A program made the translations under genes and the position numbers. Below the pieces are notes generated by a model. It had not been told where the DNA came from. It was given only the letters and a program-made list of their open reading frames with translations, and searched no databases. A stretch of DNA of 8,833 nt from Erysipelotrichaceae bacterium (GTDB lineage Bacteria > Bacillota_I > Bacilli_A > Erysipelotrichales > Erysipelotrichaceae): the NCBI GenBank assembly GCA_003510215.1, contig DOKQ01000146.1, positions 1 through 8,833 of the forward strand, given 5' to 3'. The first letter of the stretch is position 1, and each line of letters begins with the position of its first letter. This document shows, one piece after another, positions 1 through 7,895 of the stretch.

Positions 1-642
1 GATTTACCCTCGATTTCCATCAGTGGCATCATTGACCGCATCGATGAAACTACCACGTATATCCGTATCATCGATTATAAGAGTTCCGTTAAACAATTGA
101 GTGATAAGAAAGTCGAAGGTGGTATCCAACTTCAACTTTGTACCTATGCCCTCATTGCCTCCTCATTGATTGAAAAGAAGTTGAGCGGAGCTTACTATCT
201 CTCATTGAAAAATGAAGATGTCCCTGAAATTGCTCATAAAGTTTTTAGGGATAAAGTTCTTGATATCGATGAAGCCGATCTAGAAAAACTATGGATCAAG
301 CAGAACAAGCTTAAGGGATGGACCTTCGATTCAGTATCCACCTTATACAACAGTGATCAGTTTATTACAGGACTGACAAGCAAACTCGCTGTTCGTGGAG
401 GTGTCTATCAGATCGATTTAATAAAGGATCAATTAACTAGGCTTTACACCTATCTTTTAAGGAGTCTTTCCGAGGGAAATATTGAGCGTAGACCCGTAGA
501 TGCGACCTGCACCTACTGCGACTTCAAAGATATTTGTCGCTACCGAGGGAAAGCATATAAACCTCTAGATTCACTAAAAGATCCAAGAGTAACACTTCAA
601 GGAAAAGAAAGGAAGGATGCTGTCGATGAAATGGACAACTAA
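1..642 (+). CDS. addB: AddB, ATP-dependent helicase/nuclease subunit B (C-terminal part, 5' end outside window)
   Basis: This is the last 213 codons of a frame open from the first base, so the gene begins upstream; TTG at 97 is internal. AddB partners AddA in the heterodimer that resects double-strand breaks up to Chi for RecA loading. Visible are the RecB-type nuclease motifs: GIIDRID at window residues 7-13, IIDYKSS at 21-27 (D23 and K25 expected to help bind metal), and GGIQLQLCTY at 40-49. Near the end is C170-x2-C173-x5-C179, the trailing three cysteines of the AddB 4Fe-4S cluster; the first ligand normally lies before the nuclease domain, here outside the window. The typical family length is about 1,100-1,200 residues, so roughly one fifth is visible. 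It overlaps the addA start, which suggests translational coupling. Family identification is firm; activity is inferred from intact motifs. Confidence 0.93.
   Translation, partial: DLPSISISGIIDRIDETTTYIRIIDYKSSVKQLSDKKVEGGIQLQLCTYALIASSLIEKKLSGAYYLSLKNEDVPEIAHKVFRDKVLDIDEADLEKLWIKQNKLKGWTFDSVSTLYNSDQFITGLTSKLAVRGGVYQIDLIKDQLTRLYTYLLRSLSEGNIERRPVDATCTYCDFKDICRYRGKAYKPLDSLKDPRVTLQGKERKDAVDEMDN
608..616 (+). promoter_or_regulatory. Shine-Dalgarno that decides the addA start
   Basis: AAAGGAAGG inside the 3' end of addB ends directly against ATG 617 but 9 nt before ATG 626. This favours the second ATG as the translated start and implies that ribosomes finishing addB can re-initiate on addA. Confidence 0.6.
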
Positions 643-3600
643 CCAGCAAAAAGCCATAGAAACAATTGATCATAATATCTTAGTCAGTGCTTCTGCCGGC
701 GCAGGGAAAACAACCATACTCGTCGAACGATTAATGAAACGAATACTCACTGACCGAGTTCAAGTTTCTGAGGTTCTAGCACTTACTTTCACTGAAGCCG
801 CAGCTGCAGAAATGAAACACCGACTTCAATCTGTGATGAATCAGCGTCTAAATCAAGAACCATCAGCCTTTCTTGAGCAGCAAATCAGTCTACTCGAAAC
901 AGCACATATCTCTACAATTCATAGTTTCTGTCTTTCAATTGTTCAAAACTATGGGTATGTCTTATCGTTGGATCCAAAACAGGTAAGCAACCTTTTGGAT
1001 GAAGCATCCAAATCCATTATGATTCAACAAGTGCTCGATCAGATAATCGATTCACAGCTTAAACAACCAACCGAAACTTTTTATCAGCTTTCACAGTACT
1101 TCGATCCCCGACCTGAATCCTTCGAGCATCTTAAACAAGCTATATTCCAGGTATACAAAGCTGCAGCTGCGCAACCAGATTCAGATGCGTGGTATAAACA
1201 AGTAGTACAAATGTATCAATCCTATCAAACATTTGATCAGATGCCTGATATTTTTCAATATCATCTATGGCAATCCCTCACACTAAAAGCAGATCAACTC
1301 ATGGATCTATTAACTCAATTGGAAAAACATGTAAAGTACTTTATTGACGATTCTGAAGTTTTAGCCGTAATCCAACTTAAAAAACAATGGATATCTCAAG
1401 CTCATCAGGCTATCAGCAGAAAAAACTATGATGGATTCTATCATGCTATTATTCAAACTGTCGATAAAAAAATGAAAGCGATCAGTGATGACGAGATTTA
1501 CACATCACTTAGAAAAAGTCTATCAGATTTAGTTTCGTCCTGTGTGGAAACTAGCTATTCTCAAGCACAACTTCTTTCTGATTTACACAATCAGTTGCCA
1601 CTCATCGAAACGTTAATCCAACTTGCAAAGAATTTTTCAGATGCATTTGCTCAGGAAAAAAGAAACCAGGCATGTATTGATTTTGATGATATGGAAAAAT
1701 TTGCCTATCAAATCCTATATAACGAAGAACATCGAATCGATCTTCTTTATCAAAGAATATTCAAAGAAATTATGGTTGATGAGTTTCAGGACACCAATCT
1801 GATTCAAAATGCAATTATTGAAAAGGTCAGTAGTGGTAACAACATCTTCCGTGTCGGTGATGTCAAACAGTCGATTTACAAGTTTCGAGGGGCAAAGCCA
1901 CAATTAATGAGGGAAATGTCCAAGCAAGATGAGATCATGCAAATCCATTTATCGAATAACTATCGCTCCAAACAGCCCATCGTTTCCTTTAACAATCATT
2001 TATTCAATCTCTGGATGAACCTATCTGAAACAGAGGATTCCTACACTGAGTTTGACAAAGTATCTACCGGTAGACCCGAACAGAATGAAAATGGCATTCC
2101 TGTGAGTCTAGACTTAATTCGAGGTGACATGGACGATGAGTCAAGCGAAGATGATATTCAATTAGAAGATTCCGCAAATGAATCGATCGTCAAAGCTAGA
2201 CATATTGCAAAAACAATCTTGGAGCTTGTGGAGAGTGGTCAATATCAGTTTAAGGATATGGTGATTCTTGTTCGTTCACACGCCCTAAAAACATCCTGTA
2301 AGGATGCCTTTGACGAAGTAAGCATCCCCTATTTTATTGATACGAAGTCAGGCTTCTACCAGTCTGATGCTATACAACACATATTAAATGTCCTTCGATT
2401 TATCGCAAATCCAAATCATGACATCGCATTGATTGGCACCTTACAGTCACCCTTATTTGGATTAACTGTAGATGAAATCGCGATACTTCGCAATAAGCAA
2501 AAGGAGCGCCGAGTATCCTGGTTGAATATCCTTGAATCTACGTACCCTCAAATTTATCAAACTTTGGTTGCGTGGTCACAAACTTTTAAGACATTAACTT
2601 TACATCAATCCATAAGTGAACTAATTCTGCACAATCAGCTTTACGATGTCTACTGTGATCATCAGGATAAAACCAACGTAGATTTTCTTCTTGAGAAAGC
2701 AAATCGATACGATCAAACGCAGCAGAGTGGTTTACTCGGCTTTATTTCCATGGTCGAAGCCATTAAGGATGAAAAAAGTTCAGAAGCCATCCCGGTCTCT
2801 TCAAGTGAGAATGTTGTTAAAGTGATGACCATTCATCAGTCAAAAGGCCTTCAGTTTCCCGTGGTTTTCTTCTGGACAAACAACTCTCAGCAAATCCTCG
2901 ATAAACGTAAAGCTGTGGTGGTCGATGAACACCTTGGCATGGGACTACATACCATCTACTCTTCACGAAGATACAAACGATCAAATATCTTACGTGAAAC
3001 CATTGAATATAAGATGACGAAGGAAGAGCTGGAAGAACAGTTGCGTGTGTTGTATGTCGCTTTAACGAGAGCACAAAATCGAATGTATCTTGTGGGTTTT
3101 AGTAAGAAAGACTTAAGTAGCGCTCCTCTTTCATACACATCCTTTTTCAAAGGAATTGGAACCTATGGATGGCTTGTGAGTGCTATGCATCAATATCCAC
3201 ACGCCAGCTTCACCATTCGACATGTGCCCATCGTTCAATACATTAAGCCGTGGATTGGCAAGAAAAAAGAAGATTCCCTTCCTCTTCCTGTGAATACACG
3301 ACAGTTTGTGACAAAAGATTCTGAAGTTAAGCGATATTCCAGAAAGCAACCTGGCGCGCTCAATTTACAGGGCGAATTAGCCGCCAATGAACTAGGCAGC
3401 AATCTACACTTAGCCATCGAGAGATTGGGGATGGTTCCGTGGAGTAGCCAAGATATTGAACAAACGGAAGTTTTACTCAATGATCAACAAAAGCAGCAGC
3501 TCATTGATTTCTCACTCCACCCATTGACACAATCCATGTATCAGTATCCTTCCGAGCATGAGTTGGCATATCACATTCGAAAAAACTCAACCATTGAAAG

Positions 3601-3808
3601 TGGATTTATGGACTGGGTGATTATAAAGGAACAAAGTCTGATTCTCGTAGACTTCAAATCCGACCGAAATGTAACACCTGATATCCTGATAGAACGACAT
3701 ATGTCTCAGATTGATCGTTACAAAGACGTATTGTCAACACTCTATCCAAATCTAGCCATCGAATGCTATATCTACAGTTTCTTCTTAAACCAATATGTCT
3801 CGATTTAA
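626..3808 (+). CDS. addA: AddA, ATP-dependent helicase/nuclease subunit A
   Basis: AddA is the motor and 3'-strand nuclease subunit of AddAB, a UvrD-like (SF1A) helicase fused to a RecB-type nuclease. Counting from ATG 626 (1,060 residues): Walker A ASAGAGKT at 22-29, motif II VDEFQDT at 384-390, motif III RVGDVKQS from 409, NYRS at 445-448, VMTIHQSKGLQFP at 733-745, and motif VI LRVLYVALTRA at 806-816. The C-terminal nuclease shows H928, D996 (GFMDW), D1009-F-K1011 and Q1028...Y1032. All catalytic positions appear intact. ATG 617 is in frame three codons upstream, but the purine-rich AAAGGAAGG at 608-616 abuts it, whereas it lies 9 nt from ATG 626; the resulting start, MKWTTNQQ, also resembles family starts. 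The gene overlaps addB by 17 nt. It is shorter than B. subtilis AddA (about 1,230 residues). Confidence 0.96.
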   Translation: MKWTTNQQKAIETIDHNILVSASAGAGKTTILVERLMKRILTDRVQVSEVLALTFTEAAAAEMKHRLQSVMNQRLNQEPSAFLEQQISLLETAHISTIHSFCLSIVQNYGYVLSLDPKQVSNLLDEASKSIMIQQVLDQIIDSQLKQPTETFYQLSQYFDPRPESFEHLKQAIFQVYKAAAAQPDSDAWYKQVVQMYQSYQTFDQMPDIFQYHLWQSLTLKADQLMDLLTQLEKHVKYFIDDSEVLAVIQLKKQWISQAHQAISRKNYDGFYHAIIQTVDKKMKAISDDEIYTSLRKSLSDLVSSCVETSYSQAQLLSDLHNQLPLIETLIQLAKNFSDAFAQEKRNQACIDFDDMEKFAYQILYNEEHRIDLLYQRIFKEIMVDEFQDTNLIQNAIIEKVSSGNNIFRVGDVKQSIYKFRGAKPQLMREMSKQDEIMQIHLSNNYRSKQPIVSFNNHLFNLWMNLSETEDSYTEFDKVSTGRPEQNENGIPVSLDLIRGDMDDESSEDDIQLEDSANESIVKARHIAKTILELVESGQYQFKDMVILVRSHALKTSCKDAFDEVSIPYFIDTKSGFYQSDAIQHILNVLRFIANPNHDIALIGTLQSPLFGLTVDEIAILRNKQKERRVSWLNILESTYPQIYQTLVAWSQTFKTLTLHQSISELILHNQLYDVYCDHQDKTNVDFLLEKANRYDQTQQSGLLGFISMVEAIKDEKSSEAIPVSSSENVVKVMTIHQSKGLQFPVVFFWTNNSQQILDKRKAVVVDEHLGMGLHTIYSSRRYKRSNILRETIEYKMTKEELEEQLRVLYVALTRAQNRMYLVGFSKKDLSSAPLSYTSFFKGIGTYGWLVSAMHQYPHASFTIRHVPIVQYIKPWIGKKKEDSLPLPVNTRQFVTKDSEVKRYSRKQPGALNLQGELAANELGSNLHLAIERLGMVPWSSQDIEQTEVLLNDQQKQQLIDFSLHPLTQSMYQYPSEHELAYHIRKNSTIESGFMDWVIIKEQSLILVDFKSDRNVTPDILIERHMSQIDRYKDVLSTLYPNLAIECYIYSFFLNQYVSI

Positions 3809-3833
3809 AAAGCGCTCCAATGGAGTGCTTTTT
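3807..3833. terminator. Bidirectional intrinsic terminator between convergent addA and prs
   Basis: Left arm AAAAAGCGCTCC (3807-3818), loop AAT and right arm GGAGTGCTTTTT (3822-3833) form a 12-bp stem with one G-T wobble on the plus strand. The A/T ends give a U-run in both directions, so one structure can end addAB transcripts (+) and the rnmV-prs operon (-). It begins inside the addA stop codon and ends two bases before the prs stop codon, filling the 27-bp space between the genes. The A-A/T-T base and short triloop are typical of compact Rho-independent terminators. Activity in both directions is inferred from symmetry. Confidence 0.88.
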
Positions 3834-3835
3834 GC

Positions 3836-4795
3836 TTAGTCATTAAATATGTTATAGAGTTCGCTCACTGGTGTATGATTGTGAATGGCTTCAATCGTTT
3901 TTGCCAACATATAACCAATAGAAATCTGTTTGATTTTTGGTTCCTTGCGTTTTTCTTCCGTTAATGGAATACTGTTGGTAATTACCAACTCTTTAATCGG
4001 AGAGTCCTTGATTCTTTCAAGCGCAGAACCCGAAAGAATTCCATGTGAACACGCACAATACACTTCTTTGGCTCCTTTATCATAGAGCATCTTCACACCA
4101 CCAAGAATCGATCCACCGGTATCAATGATATCATCCACGATAATACAAATCTTCCCTTGTACATCCCCAATCAGATTAATAGCTTCCGCAACATTCGGTT
4201 TTGTACGACGTTTATCGATAATTGCAATGGTTGTTCCCGGCATAGTATCTGCCAATCGGCGTGCACGAGTTGCTCCACCATGATCTGGTGAGACAATAAC
4301 CACTTCTTCCCCAAACTGTTTGGCTCTGAAATACTGACCAATCATGGACACTGCAGTCAAATCATCAATTGGTAAATTAAAGAATCCTTGAATCTGAGGA
4401 GCATGTAAGTCAAGTGTTACAATACGATCTGCACCTGCCACCTGCAATAAATCAGCCATTAATTTTGCTGTAATCGGCTGTCTGGCCCGAGATTTTCGAT
4501 CTTGCCTTGCATAACCAAAGTAAGGCATGACAACCGTAACCTCTCCTGCAGATGCGCGTTTTAAAGAATCAAGTGCAATCAGAACTTCCATATACGTTTC
4601 TGAGACAGGATAACATGTGGATTGAACTATAAACACGTGTTTCCCACGAACTGATTCTTCTGGCTCAACAATAATTTCACCATCCGCAAAATGCTTAACT
4701 GATACTTTCCCGCGGGCTAAACCTAAATACCCACAGATTTCATCTGTCAAATCAATACTTGACGACAAAGCAAATACGATTGTATCCTTTACCAT
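3836..4795 (-). CDS. prs: Ribose-phosphate pyrophosphokinase (PRPP synthetase)
   Basis: This cytosolic enzyme makes PRPP from ribose 5-phosphate and ATP, feeding purine, pyrimidine, NAD, histidine and tryptophan synthesis. From ATG 4795 the protein has 319 residues, the usual class I length. Motifs seen: FADGE at 36-40, the ATP-site segment PYFGYARQDRK at 91-101, DLHAPQIQGFF at 129-139, the flexible-loop/catalytic region SPDHGGATRAR at 169-179 with K195-R196 following, and the PRPP-binding signature VDDIIDTGGS at 220-229. An in-frame GTG at 4804 would add three residues, but it lies inside the Shine-Dalgarno AGAGGTGA, which is well placed for ATG 4795. The gene follows glmU after 11 nt and is last in the operon, as glmU-prs order is in B. 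subtilis. No PurR-type box was seen upstream, so it probably follows operon transcription. Confidence 0.97.
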   Translation of the reverse strand: MVKDTIVFALSSSIDLTDEICGYLGLARGKVSVKHFADGEIIVEPEESVRGKHVFIVQSTCYPVSETYMEVLIALDSLKRASAGEVTVVMPYFGYARQDRKSRARQPITAKLMADLLQVAGADRIVTLDLHAPQIQGFFNLPIDDLTAVSMIGQYFRAKQFGEEVVIVSPDHGGATRARRLADTMPGTTIAIIDKRRTKPNVAEAINLIGDVQGKICIIVDDIIDTGGSILGGVKMLYDKGAKEVYCACSHGILSGSALERIKDSPIKELVITNSIPLTEEKRKEPKIKQISIGYMLAKTIEAIHNHTPVSELYNIFND

Positions 4796-4798
4796 TTC

Positions 4799-4806
4799 TT
4801 TCACCT
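4799..4806 (-). promoter_or_regulatory. Shine-Dalgarno that decides the prs start
   Basis: On the minus strand AGAGGTGA follows directly on the glmU TAG stop (4809-4807) and ends 3 nt before ATG 4795. The alternative GTG at 4804-4802 is part of this ribosome-binding sequence and has no comparable site upstream of it. The site therefore supports the shorter prs product, and its closeness to the stop suggests re-initiation from glmU. Confidence 0.7.
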
Positions 4807-6162
4807 CTATTTTTTCTTGTATTTTAGTCCATACCCTGTTTTATTTTCCTGACGTGATCGGCCAATAGCCATCTCACCATCCAGAACATCTTTGTTTGCG
4901 GTCGTTCCCGCAGCAACAACAGCATTTTCACCCACAGTAATCGGAGCTATAAGGTTAACATTGCTTCCAATGAAAGCTCCATCTTTAATAATGGTTTTAA
5001 ACTTATTCTTACCATCATAATTGACTGTGACAACACCACACCCAAAATTAACCTTGCTTCCAACATCCGCATCTCCGACATATGTCAAATGGGCACAGCG
5101 GCTATCAAAGCCTAATCGACTGTTCTTGAATTCCACAAAGTTTCCAATGCGGTTCTTTGACTCAATGACAGTGCCATTTCTTAAATGTGCAAATGGACCG
5201 ACGGTTACATCGTTATCAATTCTAGAATCCATGATTCTTGAGCTATCGATCACATTATCATCACCGATTTGGCTGTTATGAATCATCGTGTTTGGAAGTA
5301 TTTCATTTCTTTTGCCAAGAACACTTCCAGAAGTAATGTATACATTCGGATATAGAATTGTATCTTCACCAATAACAACATCCTCATCCACATAAGTCGC
5401 TGTTGGATCAATAAATGTTACACCTTCCTGCATCAATCGGGTATTAATCTTGTTTTGAAGCCAGTTTGAAGCCTTCAATAGATCAAATCGGTCATTGACA
5501 CCCATCACTTCGTTGATATCTTCAACCACAAGACCTTGAACATCATAACGGTGTTTAGCAAAAATTTCAACAAGATCTGTTAAATAATACTCTTTTTGAA
5601 CATTATCATTCGTCAAGTCTGCCAGATGTTTAAATAACAGTTCATTACTGACACAATAGATACCTGTATTAATTTCTTTGATTTTTCGCTCTTCATCATT
5701 CGCATCTTTATACTCAACAATCTTAAGAATATTTCCTTGTTCATCACGAACAATTCTTCCATATTGCGCAGGATCTTCCAACACGGCTGTTAACACAGTC
5801 AATGCTTTTCCCTGATTGTGTTCAAACATGGTTTTCATGGTTTCAACAGAGATCAGTGGACAATCCCCATACAGAATCAGCGTATCGCCAGATTTACCTT
5901 CTAGAGCTGTTGCCTGCATCACTGCATGACCTGTCCCTTGCTGAGGTTCTTGCATGGCATAAATAACACGATCTTTCAAATAATCCTGGATCGCAGATGC
6001 CTGATGACCCACAACCATGACAACCTCATCCACATCAATGGATGATAGACGATCCACTACATGACCAATCATAGGCTTCCCTAAGACCTCATGCATTACT
6101 TTGTTTTTACTCGACTTCATGCGGGTGCCTTTGCCCGCAGCCAATACTATCGCAGATTTCAT
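4807..6162 (-). CDS. glmU: Bifunctional UDP-N-acetylglucosamine pyrophosphorylase / glucosamine-1-phosphate N-acetyltransferase
   Basis: GlmU acetylates glucosamine 1-phosphate with acetyl-CoA and then uridylylates it to UDP-GlcNAc, the precursor of peptidoglycan and teichoic acids. The 451-residue length is normal. The N-terminal nucleotidyltransferase shows LAAGKGTRMKS from residue 7 with K21, the Q-rich uridine-site segment PQQGTGHA at 73-80, and YGDCPL at 98-103. From about residue 250 come the hexapeptide repeats of a left-handed beta-helix. Its active-site set matches E. coli with a constant offset of five: R328, K346, H358, Y361, N372, N381, Y382, K387. Both activities are therefore expected to be intact. 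The start is ATG 6162 with the strong Shine-Dalgarno AAGGGAGGG about 5 nt upstream. It lies 52 nt after ispE and 11 nt before prs. It is the only operon member with a real gap before it, so an internal promoter is possible. Confidence 0.97.
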   Translation of the reverse strand: MKSAIVLAAGKGTRMKSSKNKVMHEVLGKPMIGHVVDRLSSIDVDEVVMVVGHQASAIQDYLKDRVIYAMQEPQQGTGHAVMQATALEGKSGDTLILYGDCPLISVETMKTMFEHNQGKALTVLTAVLEDPAQYGRIVRDEQGNILKIVEYKDANDEERKIKEINTGIYCVSNELLFKHLADLTNDNVQKEYYLTDLVEIFAKHRYDVQGLVVEDINEVMGVNDRFDLLKASNWLQNKINTRLMQEGVTFIDPTATYVDEDVVIGEDTILYPNVYITSGSVLGKRNEILPNTMIHNSQIGDDNVIDSSRIMDSRIDNDVTVGPFAHLRNGTVIESKNRIGNFVEFKNSRLGFDSRCAHLTYVGDADVGSKVNFGCGVVTVNYDGKNKFKTIIKDGAFIGSNVNLIAPITVGENAVVAAGTTANKDVLDGEMAIGRSRQENKTGYGLKYKKK

Positions 6163-6176
6163 AAAATCCCTCCCTT

Positions 6177-6205
6177 AACATTGTATCGTATCTATAAACA
6201 TTGTA
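6177..6205 (-). repeat. Direct repeat of TACAATGTT in the ispE-glmU gap
   Basis: Read on the minus strand, TACAATGTT occurs at 6205-6197 and again at 6185-6177, exactly 20 bp apart, just upstream of the glmU Shine-Dalgarno. The repeat is visible directly. Two functional readings are possible: a pair of same-face operator half-sites (20 bp is close to two helical turns), or coincidence in AT-rich DNA. A weak promoter-like pair, TTTACA (6207-6202) and TACAAT (6185-6180) with 16-nt spacing, overlaps the repeats, but its predicted start would fall inside the ribosome-binding site. Confidence 0.4.
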
Positions 6206-6214
6206 AAAGTGCGT

Positions 6215-7054
6215 TTATAACATTCGCGTCTTTTTTACATAAGGAAATTTGTAAACCAGCGCTTTAACAGCTTGGTTCACTACATTCTCATCTTGAGTTA
6301 CCCCATAGATAACCGATCCTGAACCTGTCATAGCAGCCGCATCAAAGCCAAGGGATAAAAGTAAATCAATCATCTTTTGCAGCTCAGGAAACTGTTTAAC
6401 GGCCTCCTGTTGCAAACGGTTATAGATTGAACTAATAAACAACGGATAATTATCTGTTGTTAAAGCTTCAATCATCGAATCAATCGAAGCTGTTTGTGTT
6501 TTATTATCAAACGCAAATGATTTAAACAGAGCCGGCGTACTTATTCCAAACTTGGGTTTAATCAAAATCATATACGCATTTAACTTTCGTTCAAAAGGTT
6601 CGATCACTTCCCCAATCCCTGATACGCGGGCGCTTTGATTTAACACGCAAAAAGGAACATCTGCTCCAACCGAAATGGCAATCTCCATCATCTGTTCAAC
6701 AGTTAATCCCAGCCGATACTCATCATTGAGTAAACGGATCATCGCAGCAGCATCTGCACTACCACCAGCCATCCCTGCCTGAGCCGGAATATTTTTAACT
6801 AGTCGAATCGCATGCGAATCCTTGATAGAGTAGCGATCTCTCATGAGTTCGTATGCCTTAATCACTGTGTTGCGACCGTCGGTAGGAATATAATATCGAT
6901 CACATTCCATGACGACATTCTCTGCTGGCTCAATCGACAGCGTGTCAAATGTATCAATGGGCACCATAACCATGTCAAGTAAATGATAACCATCCTCTCT
7001 TTTGCCAACAACATCCAGAAACAAATTAATTTTAGCGTATGCCTTTGTTCTCAT
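6215..7054 (-). CDS. ispE: 4-diphosphocytidyl-2-C-methyl-D-erythritol kinase
   Basis: IspE is a GHMP-family kinase that phosphorylates the 2-hydroxyl of CDP-methylerythritol in the MEP pathway, leading to isoprenoids including the undecaprenyl carrier used in wall synthesis. The protein has 279 residues, the usual size. It starts AYAKINLFLDVVGKREDGYH, with catalytic K8 (K10 in E. coli). The GHMP ATP loop IPAQAGMAGGSADAAA is at 89-104, GADVPF at 130-135 carries the catalytic aspartate D132, and the C-terminal glycine motif MTGSGSVIYG is at 242-251. ATG 7054 overlaps the rsmA 3' end by 23 nt and has GAGGTGA on the minus strand 3 nt upstream, within rsmA, so coupling is likely. The rsmA-ispE neighbourhood is conserved in Bacillota. 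The presence of ispE indicates the MEP rather than only the mevalonate route. Confidence 0.96.
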   Translation of the reverse strand: MRTKAYAKINLFLDVVGKREDGYHLLDMVMVPIDTFDTLSIEPAENVVMECDRYYIPTDGRNTVIKAYELMRDRYSIKDSHAIRLVKNIPAQAGMAGGSADAAAMIRLLNDEYRLGLTVEQMMEIAISVGADVPFCVLNQSARVSGIGEVIEPFERKLNAYMILIKPKFGISTPALFKSFAFDNKTQTASIDSMIEALTTDNYPLFISSIYNRLQQEAVKQFPELQKMIDLLLSLGFDAAAMTGSGSVIYGVTQDENVVNQAVKALVYKFPYVKKTRML

Positions 7055-7895
7055 ACATCACCTCATAAAGTTGAAGAAAGTTTTCTATATCCAACTCTTC
7101 TGCTCGTTGATTTGCACGAATTCCACTTTGCTCCAATACACTTGCAACACGTGGTTTATCCTCGATATATTCATTCAGATTATTTGAAATGGTTTTCCTT
7201 CGTTGCTTGAAACATGCTTTAACCAACTCAAAGAACTTTTCCTGATCCAAAGTGTGGTCAATCTTCTTTGGAATAAACTGAACCACCGCTGAATCAACGT
7301 TTGGCTTCGGTAGAAATACATGTTTACCCACATGAAGTACAATCTTTGTTTCATAAAGATATTGAACAATAACACTTAAAGCATTGTAATCCTTTGTTCT
7401 TGTATTTGCCACAAAGCGCATAGCAACTTCTTTTTGCATCATCACTGTAATAACATCCACCGGTTCTTTGCTTTCAAACAATCTGAATAGAATAGGGGTT
7501 GTAATGTAATATGGAAGGTTAGCACAGACAATGACCCGCTCGTGAGTCAGACGCTGTTCCTTCACCCATGATTGTAAATCAAACGTGAGGAAATCTGCTT
7601 GAATCACCTGCATATTTTTGTAATCTGCACAGGTATCCTTAAGAATTTCCACCATATCCGGATCAATTTCTACACATGTGACTTGCGAAGCTCGTTTTGC
7701 CAGAAACTCACTTAACGCACCAATCCCAGGTCCAATTTCCAAAGCCGAAGAGTTTTTTTCTGCTTTGGATAACTCAGCAATCTTATCCACTACCGATGGA
7801 TCAATGATAAAGTTTTGACCAAAAGACGATTTCGCAAAACGCTGATACTTCGCTAATATTTCTTTAGTACGATGATAACTAGCGATGGGTTTCAT
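7032..7895 (-). CDS. rsmA: 16S rRNA (adenine(1518)-N6/adenine(1519)-N6)-dimethyltransferase
   Basis: RsmA (KsgA) uses S-adenosylmethionine to dimethylate two adjacent adenosines in the last hairpin of 16S rRNA during late 30S assembly; loss gives kasugamycin resistance. The 287-residue protein begins with IASYHRTKEIL, close to the Bacillota N-terminal extension. It continues with FGQNFIID at 25-32, SAM motif I LEIGPGIGAL at 52-61, VEID at 75-78, QADF at 99-102 and the catalytic NLPY at 126-129. The C-terminal signature CFKQRRKTISNNL is at 228-240. The start ATG 7895 has GGAGG 6 nt upstream inside rnmV, and the two genes overlap by 17 nt. Coupling with rnmV places two rRNA-processing steps (5S and 16S) together, the arrangement known in B. 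subtilis. Confidence 0.97.
   Translation of the reverse strand: MKPIASYHRTKEILAKYQRFAKSSFGQNFIIDPSVVDKIAELSKAEKNSSALEIGPGIGALSEFLAKRASQVTCVEIDPDMVEILKDTCADYKNMQVIQADFLTFDLQSWVKEQRLTHERVIVCANLPYYITTPILFRLFESKEPVDVITVMMQKEVAMRFVANTRTKDYNALSVIVQYLYETKIVLHVGKHVFLPKPNVDSAVVQFIPKKIDHTLDQEKFFELVKACFKQRRKTISNNLNEYIEDKPRVASVLEQSGIRANQRAEELDIENFLQLYEVMYENKGIR

Noticed and set aside
617..625. ATG 617 as the addA start
   Set aside because: The Shine-Dalgarno-like AAAGGAAGG directly touches it, leaving no spacer; ATG 626 has 9 nt and a start that looks like the family. Kept only as a possible alternative.
97..642. A stand-alone 181-residue gene starting at TTG 97
   Set aside because: The frame is open upstream to base 1 and the upstream residues carry the GIIDRID and IIDYKSS nuclease motifs of AddB, so TTG 97 is internal.
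2817..3480. Several minus-strand reading frames within addA
   Set aside because: They overlap each other and lie opposite conserved helicase and nuclease motifs; shadows of addA.
4796..4804. GTG 4804 as the prs start
   Set aside because: It is embedded in the AGAGGTGA ribosome-binding site that serves ATG 4795.
5021..5281. 86-codon plus-strand reading frame
   Set aside because: It lies wholly antisense to the conserved acyltransferase domain of glmU, has no ribosome-binding site I could see and no recognisable protein features.
6180..6207. TTTACA-16-TACAAT as a confident glmU promoter
   Set aside because: The predicted transcription start falls within the glmU Shine-Dalgarno, leaving almost no leader; the match is plausible by chance in AT-rich DNA.
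6983..7210. Plus-strand reading frames across the ispE-rsmA junction
   Set aside because: They are antisense to two well-conserved genes, and their residues show no domain or signal pattern.
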